A stretch of DNA of 64,000 nt from Acorus gramineus (Eukaryota; Streptophyta; Magnoliopsida; Acorales; Acoraceae), in the NCBI GenBank assembly GCA_030737835.1, contig CM060851.1, positions 9,097,129-9,161,128 on the forward strand, read 5' to 3'. Positions 54,516 to 63,999 of the stretch are shown piece by piece. The notes beneath the pieces are model-generated. The model was given only the letters and a program-made list of their open reading frames with translations. It was not told where the DNA came from and made no database searches. The position numbers were made by a program, and so were the translations under genes. Numbering within the stretch: the stretch's first letter is position 1; each line of letters starts with the position of its first letter.

Positions 54516-54713
54516 CTCCCCCTTGGATGACCTTCACAATATGCCTCGTTAAAACCTTGCTAAGAAAAACCTCGTGGGATAAAAACTTAGCGAAGGAAAA
54601 AGAGTACATATTCTTGTGTATACTTGACTACTACCTCATTAAAACCTTGCCAAAAAAAAAACCCAATGGGAAATAAAAACTGGACGAAGGAAAAAGAGTA
54701 CAGTAAATAAAAT

Positions 54714-55274
54714 TTAATTGCTCCCCCTCATGTCAGCATGAAGATCCTTGAATTGACGCATTCCGATATTTTGCACTAGCTTCTTAAACGTCGTAGTTGG
54801 TAACGCTTTAGTGAATAGATCCGCTAAATTATCACTTGAGCGAATTTGTTGGACATCGATATCACCACTTTTCTGGAGCTCATGCGTGTAGAAAAATTTA
54901 GGCGAGATATGCTTGGTCCTGTCACCTTTGATGTAACCTCCCTTAAGCTGTGTAATACATGCAGCATTGTCTTCATATAAAATAGTTGGCCTATCTGTGA
55001 TCGAAGACAATCCACATGTATTTCGAATGTGTTGAACCATAGATCTTAGCCAAACACATTCGCTTGCTTCATGAATTGCGAGTATCTCAGAATGATTTGA
55101 AGAAGTGGCAGTTAAGGTTTGTTTCACAGACCGCCATGATATTGCTGCATTATTACAAATAAAAACATATCCAGTTTGCGACCGAGCCTTGTGTGGATCA
55201 GAAAGATATCCAGCATCCGCATATCCAACTAGTGGTTTTGATCCTTTTGAATAAACCCATATCAATTGTTCCAC
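54714..55274 (-). CDS. Copia 2 RNase H and pol C-terminus (broken off)
   Basis: A 186-residue frame with VGYADAGYLSDPHKARSQTG, SSNHSEILAIHEASECVW, LYEDNAACITQLKGGY and SDNLADLFTKALP, the copia RNase H motifs with their acidic residues. Compared with element 1 (HEASRECVW), one residue is missing next to the SEILA motif. The frame is separated from the reverse transcriptase by a short deletion near 55265. The ATG at 55274 is unlikely to be a real start. Confidence 0.9.
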   Translation of the reverse strand: MEQLIWVYSKGSKPLVGYADAGYLSDPHKARSQTGYVFICNNAAISWRSVKQTLTATSSNHSEILAIHEASECVWLRSMVQHIRNTCGLSSITDRPTILYEDNAACITQLKGGYIKGDRTKHISPKFFYTHELQKSGDIDVQQIRSSDNLADLFTKALPTTTFKKLVQNIGMRQFKDLHADMRGSN

Positions 55275-56067
55275 GGAGGTAGCGTAATATGTGTTTTACT
55301 CCATTCCAATGTCTTCTAGTTGGTGCAGAACTATATCTTGCCAATAGATTAACTGAAAATGCTATATCAGGGCGTGTGCAGTTAGCAAGGTACATCAAAG
55401 CACCAATTGCACTAAGATATGGTACTTCTGGACCAAGGACTTCTTCTTCATCGTCTTTAGGACGAAAAGGATCTTTCTTTACATCGAGCGATCGAACAAC
55501 CATTGGAGAATTCAGTGGATGTGCTTTATCCATATAAAAGCGCTTTAAGATTTTTTCTGTATATGCTAACTGATGGATAAAAATTCCATTCGGTAAATGT
55601 TCGATTTGTAGCCCAAGGCAAAATTTTGTTTTTCCCAGATCTTTCATCTCAAACTCTTTCTTCAGATAGGATGCAGTTTTTATAAGCTCTTCTGAAGTTC
55701 CTACCAAATTTAGATCATCGACATAAACTGCAACAATAGCAAATCCAAATTCTGATTTTTTAATAAAAATACAAGGACATATTGGATTATTCTCATACCC
55801 CTCTTTCAATAGATATTCACTGAGACGATTATACCACATGCGCCCAGATTGTTTTAATCCATACAGTGATCTTTGTAACTTTATAGAATACATGCTATGG
55901 GGTTTTGATTTGCTTACTTCAGGAATTTTAAATCCTTCAGGAATCTTCATATATATATCACTATCCAATGATCCGTACAAGTATGCTGTAACTACATCCA
56001 TTAGATGCATATCTAGTCCTTCCATGACTACCAAGCAAATCAAAAATCTAAATGTGATTGCATCCAT
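55198..56067 (-). CDS. Copia 2 reverse transcriptase (main part)
   Basis: A 289-residue frame with LMDVVTAYLYGSLDSDIYMK (22-41), SLYGLKQSGRMWYN (67-80), the YVDD box (115-118), MKDLGKTKFCLGLQIE and LMYLANCTRPDIAFSVN. It is out of phase with the upstream pol frame because of one missing base near 56105, and with RNase H downstream because of a short deletion. The catalytic Asp residues are kept. As it stands the polyprotein cannot be made in full. Confidence 0.92.
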   Translation of the reverse strand: MDAITFRFLICLVVMEGLDMHLMDVVTAYLYGSLDSDIYMKIPEGFKIPEVSKSKPHSMYSIKLQRSLYGLKQSGRMWYNRLSEYLLKEGYENNPICPCIFIKKSEFGFAIVAVYVDDLNLVGTSEELIKTASYLKKEFEMKDLGKTKFCLGLQIEHLPNGIFIHQLAYTEKILKRFYMDKAHPLNSPMVVRSLDVKKDPFRPKDDEEEVLGPEVPYLSAIGALMYLANCTRPDIAFSVNLLARYSSAPTRRHWNGVKHILRYLRGTIDMGLFKRIKTTSWICGCWISF

Positions 56068-58259
56068 TACAGGAGAATATGTCTCTTCATAGTCAATGCC
56101 CGGTCTCTGAGAAAACCTTGTGCTACAAGACGTGCTTTATATCTCACAATTTCATTTTTATCATTGCGCTTTCTTACAAATACCCATTTGTATCCTATAG
56201 GCTTTACATCTTTAGGTGTTTGGACTACAGGCCCAAATACTTCACGTTTCGCTAGCGAATTTAATTCAGCCTGTATTGCCTCTTTCCAATTTGGCCAATC
56301 TTTTCTACGTCGACATTCGTCAACGCTTTGTGGTTCAGGATCCTCATTATCATTCACAATATTAAGAGCAACAGCATATGAAAATACATTGTCAACAATG
56401 ATTTTGTTTCTATCCCATTCTTTATAATTTAATGAGATTTCATTATTTACATGTGCCTCTTCAGGGGCTACCTCTTCTGGGGTTATTTCTTTAAAAATAT
56501 GAGATTGATCAGTTATTTCTGTTGCTGTTTTTGAGGTCTCTTCAGGAGCACCAATTATTTTATTTTCCTTTTCTTGTGCCTTTCTTTTTCTTGGAATTTT
56601 GTCTTTCGCACCAATCGGTCTACCACGCTTCTGGTATGTTTTAGATTCACTCGCTGCAATATTAGTAGATTGTCCTATAGGGACATCAATCCTTGCTGGA
56701 ACGTTTGCAGCTGGTATATGTGATTTTACTACCCTTTTTGTATCAATGAATGCGTCTGGTAATTGATTTGCAATATTTTGCAATTGGATTATCCTCTGAA
56801 CTTCTAGTTCACATTTACTTGTTCGACAATCAAGATGAGACAAAGTCGACGTATTCCAAGTGATTTCATGTTGTGCTTTTGTTTGCTGTTTTTCTCCCCC
56901 TAATGATGGAAAAAATGATTCATCAAAATGACAATTAGCAAAACATGCTTTAAAAACATCTCCTGTCAAGGGTTCAAGAAATCTGATGATAGATGGTGAA
57001 TCAAAACCAACATAAATTCCAAGACGACGTTGTGGGCCCATTTTAGTACGCTGAGGTGGTACAATAGGAACATATACAGCACTACCAAAAACTCTTAAAT
57101 GAGATATATTTGGTTGTATACCAAAGACAAGTTGTAATGGTGCAAATTTATGGTAAGTAGAAGGTCGAATACGAACTAAGGCAGCTGCATGTAATATGGC
57201 ATGACCCCAAGCAGAAATAGGTAGTTTTGTTTTCATGAGTAATGGTCTAGCAATTAACTGAAGGTGCTTAATAAAAGACTCAGCTAAGCCATTTTGGGTA
57301 TGAGTATGGGCAACAGGATGCTCAACATCAATTCCTATTGACATGCAATAGTCATTAAATGATTGAGATGTAAATTCAGCGGCATTATCTAGACGAATTT
57401 TCTTGATTGGATACTCAGGAAATTGTGCTCGCAAACGAATGATTTGTGCAAGAAGTCTAGAAAATGCAGCATTACGTGTAGAAAGTAGAGAAACATGTGA
57501 CCATCTTGTTGAGGCATCAATCAAAACCATAAAATAACGGAAAGGACCACATGAGGGGTGGATTGGACCACATATATCACCTTGAATTCTTTCCAAGAAT
57601 GTAGGAGATTCAAAGGTAATCTTTGAAGGAGATGGTTTGACAATCAGTTTCCCTTGTGAGCAAGCTGAACATGAATAATCACTTGGCAAAAGAATCTTTT
57701 GGTTCTTTAATGGATGTCCATGTGAATTTTCAATAATTCGACGCATCATTATTGATCCTGGATGGCCCAGACGATCATGCCAAAGTATAAAAGTTTTTGG
57801 ATCAGAGAACTTCTGGTTCATCACTGCATGTGATTCAACTAATCTTATAGTTGTGTAATATAACCCAGAAGAGAAAGCAGCAAGTTTCTCTAGTACATGC
57901 TTCTGGCCTGAAATAGTAGAAGTGATGCAAAGATATTCTATAGTATTTTCATTTATGGTTTCAATATGATAACCATTGCGACGAATATCTTTGAAGCTTA
58001 GCAAATTTCTTCTGGATTTGCTTGAATATAAAGCATCATTGATGTGCAATTTTGTTCCATTTGATAACAGAATATTAGCTCTGCCTGAGCCTTCAATAAG
58101 ATTTGCAGTTCCAGATATTGTAGAGACATTAGCCTTAGATAATACTAAGTGCGAAAAATATTTTTTGTCTCGGAGAATTGTGTGCGTTGTTGCACTGTCT
58201 GCTAAACATATATCTTCATCACTCATCTTGGAATCCGACAGTGCATTAATAGGATCCAT
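56067..58259 (-). CDS. Copia 2 protease, integrase and start of reverse transcriptase
   Basis: A 730-residue frame. The protease has ICLADSATTHT (17-27), with DSA in place of the usual DSG. A GAG-pre-integrase zinc motif follows (H161, H165, C197, C200). The integrase core has catalytic D228 (IQGDICGP), D291 (LDNAAEF) and E327 (NGLAESF), giving the DD35E spacing, and the C-terminal GFDSPSIIRFLEP follows. The linker holds a basic RGRPIGAKDKIPRKRK stretch. The frame ends in the reverse transcriptase after LVAQGFL, where a missing base shifts it. This is the most complete pol part in the window, and element 1 lacks its core. Confidence 0.93.
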   Translation of the reverse strand: MDPINALSDSKMSDEDICLADSATTHTILRDKKYFSHLVLSKANVSTISGTANLIEGSGRANILLSNGTKLHINDALYSSKSRRNLLSFKDIRRNGYHIETINENTIEYLCITSTISGQKHVLEKLAAFSSGLYYTTIRLVESHAVMNQKFSDPKTFILWHDRLGHPGSIMMRRIIENSHGHPLKNQKILLPSDYSCSACSQGKLIVKPSPSKITFESPTFLERIQGDICGPIHPSCGPFRYFMVLIDASTRWSHVSLLSTRNAAFSRLLAQIIRLRAQFPEYPIKKIRLDNAAEFTSQSFNDYCMSIGIDVEHPVAHTHTQNGLAESFIKHLQLIARPLLMKTKLPISAWGHAILHAAALVRIRPSTYHKFAPLQLVFGIQPNISHLRVFGSAVYVPIVPPQRTKMGPQRRLGIYVGFDSPSIIRFLEPLTGDVFKACFANCHFDESFFPSLGGEKQQTKAQHEITWNTSTLSHLDCRTSKCELEVQRIIQLQNIANQLPDAFIDTKRVVKSHIPAANVPARIDVPIGQSTNIAASESKTYQKRGRPIGAKDKIPRKRKAQEKENKIIGAPEETSKTATEITDQSHIFKEITPEEVAPEEAHVNNEISLNYKEWDRNKIIVDNVFSYAVALNIVNDNEDPEPQSVDECRRRKDWPNWKEAIQAELNSLAKREVFGPVVQTPKDVKPIGYKWVFVRKRNDKNEIVRYKARLVAQGFLRDRALTMKRHILL

Positions 58260-58398
58260 GTCACTTCATGTATGAAAAAGAAAAAGAAATTAAAATTTAA
58301 TTACTTTAATGAAAAAAAAATTGCATCCAACTTATTAATTTTATTATAAAACAGTCAAAGTTATTACATAAAACATATAACAATATGATAAAGCTTTA
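58260..58398 (-). other. AT-rich spacer between copia 2 gag and pol
   Basis: About 140 bases with stops in the gag frame separate the gag stop from the pol ATG. On the minus strand the spacer ends in a pyrimidine tract (TTTCTTTTTCTTTTTCATAC) followed by ATGAAG, resembling an intron 3' end. A clear donor was not found; GTGATGGG, 30 bases before the gag stop, is one candidate. Confidence 0.45.
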
Positions 58399-59490
58399 TT
58401 AATTGGTGTGGGCATTCCCATCACCAATAACATTGGGATCAACAAAGAAATCTGAAACATCAAGATGAGTTAGGTCCATTGGATCAGAAACATTAATGAG
58501 ACCAAAGTCTGTAGAATCATAGTGATCAGCAAAATTCATTTCTACATTTTTTCCTTTTCCCTTAATTGAGGCTTGGTAGAGATCAACCAAGTGTTTAGGC
58601 GTACGACAGGTACGCATCCAATGCCCTTTCATACCACACCTATAGCAAATATTTTCAGAGTTCTGTGTTGGTCCTTTCTGTGAACTCTTTCCATTCTCTT
58701 GTTTTGCTTCTACATATTTCTGCTTCTGATGATATGGTGCATTTCTCTTGGAATGATCATAATCACTATGATACCATGAATTGTTTCGACCACGTCCATG
58801 ACCGCGACCACGACCACGACCACGTCCACGGCTCCGTCCACGTCCACGTCCACGTGATGATATTATGTTCACTTCAGGGAACAATGTTCCATTCGCTTCA
58901 GGGAATGGTGTGGAACCAGTTGGACGTAATTGATGGTTTTTCATCAAAAGCTCGTTATTTTGTTCAGCCACAAGAAGACAAGATATCAACTCAGAATATT
59001 TTTTGAATCTGCGCTCTCGATATTGCTGCTGCAGGAGCACATTCGAGGCATGGAATGTAGAGTATGTCTTTTCTAACATGTCTTCTTCAGTGACATTTTC
59101 TCCACATAATTTTAATTGGGAACTAATTTTGAAAAGTGCTGAGTTGTATTCACTAACAGATTTAAAATCTTGCAACCTCAGGTGCATCCAATTATAACGA
59201 GCTTTTGGAAGGATTACTGTTTTCTGGTGGTCATACCTTTCTTTTAAATCGGTCCAAAGGACAAGTGGGTCCTTGATCGTAAGGTATTCACTTTTTAGAC
59301 CTTCATCGAGATGATGGCGAAGAAAAATCATTGCTTTTGCACGATCTTGTGCAGATGCTATATTTTTTTCTTTAATTGAATCTCCCAAACCCATAGCATC
59401 AAGATGAATTTCTGCATCGAGGATCCATGATAGATAGTTCTTGCCCGAGATGTCAAGAGCGACAAATTCAAGTTTTGAGAGGTTCGACAT
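58399..59490 (-). CDS. Copia 2 gag (nucleocapsid)
   Basis: A 363-residue frame. The N-terminal part (LEFVALDISGKNYLSWILDA, DLKERYDHQKTVILPKARYN, WMHLRLQDFKSVSEYNSALF, LLVAEQNNELL) is the UBN2-type copia gag core. An RGRGRGRSRG-rich basic tract (about 215-235) follows, then one CCHC zinc knuckle, CYRCGMKGHWMRTC (about 285-298). An acidic tail ends at a stop. The start ATG at 59490 gives MSNLSKLEFVALD, the usual opening of such gags. The frame is fully open, so gag could still be made. Confidence 0.95.
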   Translation of the reverse strand: MSNLSKLEFVALDISGKNYLSWILDAEIHLDAMGLGDSIKEKNIASAQDRAKAMIFLRHHLDEGLKSEYLTIKDPLVLWTDLKERYDHQKTVILPKARYNWMHLRLQDFKSVSEYNSALFKISSQLKLCGENVTEEDMLEKTYSTFHASNVLLQQQYRERRFKKYSELISCLLVAEQNNELLMKNHQLRPTGSTPFPEANGTLFPEVNIISSRGRGRGRSRGRGRGRGRGHGRGRNNSWYHSDYDHSKRNAPYHQKQKYVEAKQENGKSSQKGPTQNSENICYRCGMKGHWMRTCRTPKHLVDLYQASIKGKGKNVEMNFADHYDSTDFGLINVSDPMDLTHLDVSDFFVDPNVIGDGNAHTN

Positions 59491-59630
59491 ACTATTTCAC
59501 AAAATACATAATAATTAGAAAAATAATAATAATAATTTAAACAACACATAGTTTAACCCCAATGCATAAGTATAAATATATACAAAGCAATATGATAATG
59601 AAATATTGAATATAATACACCAACTTCTTC

Positions 59631-59661
<31 letters not shown>

Positions 59662-60449
59662 CCGTGTTATTACATGCCCAAAATTAATTCATTTCTTTAT
59701 ATTACTAAAGATTCAAATTATCAATTCTACATGAAGAACAAATACACACTGCAAGGTAATTATAATCTAATTATGTTGAGGATCTTGGAAGGGTTATAAG
59801 ATCACGTAGATAGTGGCTTTCTTTTTGTAAAAAAAAATGCATAATAAAAAATTTGCACATGAGTTTTATTGTTCTGACATAGTGTTTATATATATATATA
59901 TAACCGGAAAAACCACTTGTAAACACTGAACAAAAAAAACATTATTTGGTGATATGGGTAGGATTACAAAAAAAAATGATGACTTTGAAGACCATTATGC
60001 AAGAGAACCTTACATTATCATCTTAACACAAGTATATAGCATGCATCTATCAAACTTATGTTTTATCATTATCACCCTATGCGTGGATTATGACAAAAAA
60101 AATATAACATGCTAATTAGGATGCTATTTCTATTTGAAATCAACAAGCCATGAGAAATAAAGTATTGAATTACATAACTTATTTTCCGGTTAGCATGTAT
60201 TCATGGGGTGATCTCAAATACCATATAAAAAAAAATAACATACAGCAAGTCAATTGAAAAAAATATTAATTACATAACCAAGTATCTTGAAGACGTTTTT
60301 TCAAAAATATGAATTATGTGACTCTCTACCACTTTAGACGTGGATTATGTGCAAAAAAAATAAAATAAAATGATTTGTATAGTATATTATCATAAACCCA
60401 CAAAAAATACAAACCTATCTTGTTGAGAGCCTTCTCGTGCTGATAACGT
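59491..60449 (-). other. Copia 2 leader
   Basis: An AT-rich untranslated leader between the 5' LTR and gag, starting with CGTTATCAGCACGAGAAGG on the minus strand. A T run lies at 59631-59658 and a short (TA)n run near 59890. No gene. Confidence 0.8.
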
Positions 60450-60740
60450 ATTGTAAAAATAACAAAAGAGAAAGAGAAAACACAAAAGATTATAGAGAAC
60501 TATTCTTCAAGAGATTCTTATTTCATTTCCATGCCTTTCATATTTTACAAGCCCTCTATTTATAGGGGAAATAACTATAATGACTCATTCATGTATTTCC
60601 AACATACATGAATTTACAATAAATTTGGTACACTAATGTATACATGCACCAAGAGGTCATCCACAATTACATGCATCTAGAATTACATGCACATTCATAT
60701 GCATGTATTTACAACACTTCATATGCATGTATTTACAACA
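60450..60740 (-). repeat. 5' LTR of copia element 2
   Basis: It matches the 3' LTR, except that the spacer between the two copies of the U3 tip is AAG here instead of CATCCAAGGGGGAG (minus strand). A TATA box is present. It lies about 170 bases upstream of the DUF1635 gene TATA box, in opposite orientation. Confidence 0.92.
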
Positions 60741-60913
60741 ATAATTTTTTAAATTTTTATTAATGATACCAAAATGATGTATATGATTTATTTTTTAAAC
60801 TAAAATATTGGGCAAAAAAATAAAAACATGAATCGTGAGTGTAGCACCCTTTCACAACTCGTGCCGCGCGAGTCAACAAAAAAATTCCGCCAACGGTCAT
60901 TTTTTTAACTCAA

Positions 60914-60920
60914 TATAAAG
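60914..60920 (+). promoter_or_regulatory. Probable TATA box of the DUF1635 gene
   Basis: TATAAAG sits 49 bases before an ATG at 60969 that opens MDALEALSLSLSLW. The DUF1635 coding frame starts 630 bases further on, so an intron in between is likely. The young copia element inserted about 175 bases upstream and may have cut off distal promoter elements. Confidence 0.5.
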
Positions 60921-60984
60921 AGGACCTTGTCCCTGTCGGCATACGTGTGAAAAAGGAAGCCACGAGCCATGGATGCTTTAGAGG

Positions 60985-61008
60985 CTCTCTCTCTCTCTCT
61001 CTCTCTCT
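60985..61008. repeat. (CT)n microsatellite in the presumed first exon
   Basis: Twelve CT units directly after ATGGATGCTTTAGAGG. If the region is coding, length changes here would shift the frame. Confidence 0.9.
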
Positions 61009-61602
61009 GGTTTTTTGTTGATTTTGATAAATGTGTCCCATTTTTGTGTTGTGGGGTGGCTGTTTTGAGTGATCTTGTTGTAATGGGTTTTTAGGGTTTC
61101 TTGGATTCTACTCAGTTGATCTTTGTATCAATGATTGAATTAATGGGCGTTGACATGAACATGGAAATCCCGATTTGGGTTATTGTAAATTCGATTGTTT
61201 GCCAAATCCTTTAATGTGTTTTTCTTAAAAAGTGTTTAGGGGAGTAGTTTCTAAAATCGGTTTCTGGTTTCTTATAGATTGCAATTCTCAATCTGAGTTA
61301 TGGGTTATCAATGGGTTTTATTTTCTGTTTGTGATAATATTGACTGAATTTTTCTTTTAAATTCTAACAATAAATATGGGTTTTTGAAATGTTGGTTTTA
61401 GAGCTCCATTGATGTATTGATTTTAAAATCTTCTGTGAAATTTTTACGATTGCCCAATCTTTCTAATAAAGAAAAGAAAGGATTTTTAATGCATTTATTG
61501 GGTGATCAATGCATTTTCAATTGACACACATTCGATTGAATCACCAAACAAAACTTTTTTCAAAACTCGTACTTTAATACAACAACATCTAAAACTTGAA
61601 TC

Positions 61603-62226
61603 TTGAATGCATTAGTTCTCACGAAAACTCAATCAATTCAACAGGAGATCGAGAGCCTCCGCAAGTGCATCTACTACACGACGATCGAAAAAGAGTCCCT
61701 TCGAACGACCGCGCTCACCGAGCTCCGTCGGAAGGAAGAGCGCGTGAACCAGCTCTGCCTCCTCTTGAAGCAGACCACGCACGAGCGCGACGAGGCGCGC
61801 AACCACCTCCACCAGCTCCAGCACCAGCTCCAAAAGCTAACCCAACAACCCGTCGATCCAAGCCCACCCACCAATCCGATATGGGCGAACTCGAGCTTAA
61901 CAGACTCCGACAACGACTCATCGGACTCCGCATTAGATGAGATCGATCGCGCCTTGGAAGAGATGAATCGGCTTGAAAAGGTGCAGGCTTTGCCGGAGAA
62001 GGGGAGGCTGATGCAGGCGGTGACGGATGCAGGGCCGCTGTTGAAGACGCTGCCCGTGGCGGGTCCGCTCCCGATGTGGCGGAATCCGCCGCCGCCCCTC
62101 GAACGGTTACAGATCCCTCCGGTCGGATTGGAGAGGTGGGTTTCGGATAGGTGGTCGGCGGAGGCGTTGCGGGCTCTGGAACCGGAGGCCAAGAGGGTGA
62201 AGACTTCGGTGGTGGTTGGATTTTGA
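61603..62226 (+). CDS. DUF1635-type coiled-coil protein (main exon)
   Basis: A 207-residue frame. ESLRKCIYYTTIEKESLRTT and ELRRKEERVNQLCLLLKQTT, with ERDEARNHLHQLQHQLQKL (about 16-80), form the coiled-coil signature of the plant DUF1635 family, whose role is unknown to me. An acidic Ser/Asp stretch follows (SSLTDSDNDSSDSALDEID, about 96-114), then a Pro-rich part with PLPMWRNPPPP, and a basic end EPEAKRVKTSVVVGF. A CAACAG|GAG acceptor-like site at 61644 and a T-rich upstream stretch suggest that the real first exon lies near 60969 and that codons 1-14 of this frame may be intron. The GC-rich codons contrast with the AT-rich intron-like region. Family call moderate to firm; start uncertain. 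Confidence 0.78.
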   Translation: MNALVLTKTQSIQQEIESLRKCIYYTTIEKESLRTTALTELRRKEERVNQLCLLLKQTTHERDEARNHLHQLQHQLQKLTQQPVDPSPPTNPIWANSSLTDSDNDSSDSALDEIDRALEEMNRLEKVQALPEKGRLMQAVTDAGPLLKTLPVAGPLPMWRNPPPPLERLQIPPVGLERWVSDRWSAEALRALEPEAKRVKTSVVVGF

Positions 62227-62439
62227 ATGATGTTGTGTTAGGAAGGTTTTCTTTGGTTTTCTTTTTTTTGTTGGTGTTGAAAGTACTAATTGGAACTCCG
62301 TTGATTTTGTATAGGTTATATTGTATGGTGTAAATGAGTTGGGAAGGTCTGGGTTGTTTTCTTTGAGCTGACAGTGTTGGTGGATCTATTTGGGTTTTAA
62401 TTGTGACATAAGTTGGGAGTTTGAAAATGATTTGTTATT

Positions 62440-62600
62440 ATTATGGCTCAATTGGATTGATTAACTTGTTATTATTGTCAGCATTCTGAAGGAGAAACCG
62501 TACGTGAACGTACATTGTGGTTTTTTCCTTTTAATGAGCAACATCCAATATTTTACAATTCCACTACATATGCTTACATGACTTTTGGGTGCGTTTAGAA
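62440..62600 (+). repeat. EXO70-type 3' flank block after the DUF1635 gene
   Basis: TTATTATGGCTCAATTGGATTG, TTGTCAGCATTCTG and AGCAACATCCAATATTTTAC, with CCACTACATATGCTTACA, match 48815-49000 after EXO70 gene 2. AAACCGTACGTGAACGTACAT matches the AACCGTAC blocks at 11180 and 31460. It is the fourth copy of this block in the window. Confidence 0.65.
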
Positions 62601-62757
62601 ATACAGTTGTGTATTAAAACCTTAGAATCTCTTGAAATTAGAGGGCAATCACAAGTTATCAAGGGCCCTTCTCAAAAATTCCCATGGTTTTAAACAGGAG
62701 ACTTGTTCTGCTTAGTAACTTAACATCAACAAGAATGTTCAGAAGAGTCACTTTTGG

Positions 62758-63999
62758 TCACCAGTAATCCTTGCAAGAACATGATCCATCTTTGAAGTGG
62801 TGAAACCGGTTCCGATCCCTCACAATTATCGTCCGACGATAAATCTTTGATACGAGCTTCATCGACGAATGGCAGTCAGCACAGATTCGGAGGTTCTTCA
62901 CCACCCGCAATGTTGAGCCCGGTTCGGTGCTGATCAGACCAAAAGCAACCGCGATCCTCTCGCTGTGATAGTGGAGGGTGGTCTCTTTCTCCTCCTCCTC
63001 GACGTTAAGCAACACCTGCGTTGTGTTGGACACATAACCCGCTAACCTCAACTTCTCGGACATCCCCTCGAGCATTGAATAGATCTCTTTCGTTCGCGGG
63101 TGCGAGTCATCCTCCACGACAAACTCATGCACGGCTCCATCAATGCTGATCCAACTAGAGCCCGGATCTTTCCTGATATCCAACTCTTTCATGAGCAGTC
63201 TCACCTTTGCAACTGACTCCCAGTCCCCAATAGAGGCATACATATTCGACAGAAGCACGTAGCACCCACCTTCTCGGGGAGCCAGTTCCATCAAGCGTTT
63301 CGCGATGCGTTTACCCAGCTCGACTTCGCAATGGACTCGACATGCCCATAGAAGTGCTTTCAGGATCGCATCATCGGGTTGCATGGGCATGCTTGATAAG
63401 AGCTCCTCTGCCTCCTCTAACAGCCCCGCACGCCCCAGCATGTCAACCATACATCCATAGTGTTCGATGCTCGGCTTTAAATTATACTCTCTCACCATCC
63501 GATCGAAGTAGGCACGACCCACATCAACCAATCCTCCATGACTGCAAGCGTTCAAGACTCCGATAAAGGTCACATCGCTCGGTACGATCCTGGACCTCTC
63601 CATCGCTTTGAAACATTGGATGGCATCCTTCGCCTGTCCATGCATCGCGAGCCCTCCAATTAACGCGTTCCAAGTCACCACGTTTGCTTTTGGTAGGTCC
63701 TTGAACACTTGCACGGCCTTCTCTATGCTCCCGCACTTCGAATACATGTCGATCAATGCGGACCCAAGAACCTCATCCACGTCTATCTTGTTCTTCTCGA
63801 CAAATGCGTGCACCCACTTTCCCAATCCAAGGTCCCCAAGTCTCGCAATTGCGGGGAGAACACTAACCACCGTGACATGATTGGGCTCGACACCCTCTCC
63901 TTGCATTTCTCTAAACACGTCGACGGCTTCCTTGAAGAACCCATTCTGCGCGTATCCGGCAATCAATCCATTCCAAGAAACCACACTTCTATGAGGCAT
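62758..63999 (-). CDS. PLS-class pentatricopeptide repeat protein with DYW domain (C-terminal part)
   Basis: A 413-residue frame running off the right edge of the window; the first Met is probably internal. Degenerate PPR motifs (SVVSWNGLIAGYAQNGFFKE, EPNHVTVVSVLPAIARLGDL, SALIDMYSKCGSIEKAVQVF, VVTWNALIGGLAMHGQAKDA, HYGCMVDMLGRAGLLEEAEE) are followed by E and E+ motifs (KALLWACRVH, YVLLSNMYASIGDW) and a PG box (KDPGSSWI). The DYW domain has H345-S-E347 and C373-ADC-376, the zinc and deaminase residues, and ends CSCKDYW at the stop. Such proteins direct C-to-U RNA editing in mitochondria or chloroplasts. The targeting peptide lies outside the window, so organelle and target are unknown. Confidence 0.95.
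   Translation of the reverse strand: MPHRSVVSWNGLIAGYAQNGFFKEAVDVFREMQGEGVEPNHVTVVSVLPAIARLGDLGLGKWVHAFVEKNKIDVDEVLGSALIDMYSKCGSIEKAVQVFKDLPKANVVTWNALIGGLAMHGQAKDAIQCFKAMERSRIVPSDVTFIGVLNACSHGGLVDVGRAYFDRMVREYNLKPSIEHYGCMVDMLGRAGLLEEAEELLSSMPMQPDDAILKALLWACRVHCEVELGKRIAKRLMELAPREGGCYVLLSNMYASIGDWESVAKVRLLMKELDIRKDPGSSWISIDGAVHEFVVEDDSHPRTKEIYSMLEGMSEKLRLAGYVSNTTQVLLNVEEEEKETTLHYHSERIAVAFGLISTEPGSTLRVVKNLRICADCHSSMKLVSKIYRRTIIVRDRNRFHHFKDGSCSCKDYW

Larger units (their letters stand above)
54213..60740 (-). mobile_element. Ty1/copia retrotransposon 2, young
   Basis: Read on the minus strand: 5' LTR 60740-60450, primer-site region CGTTATCAGCACGAGAAG, leader, gag (59490-58399), pol (58259-54714, broken in two places), polypurine tract, 3' LTR 54515-54213. 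By eye the two LTRs match over the 268 bases from 54213 to 54480. Flanks AAAAT and ATAAT are a near duplication. The terminal dinucleotide at the U5 end is TA where element 1 has CA. The primer-site region is the same as in element 1, so the two belong to one broad group. Confidence 0.93.
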
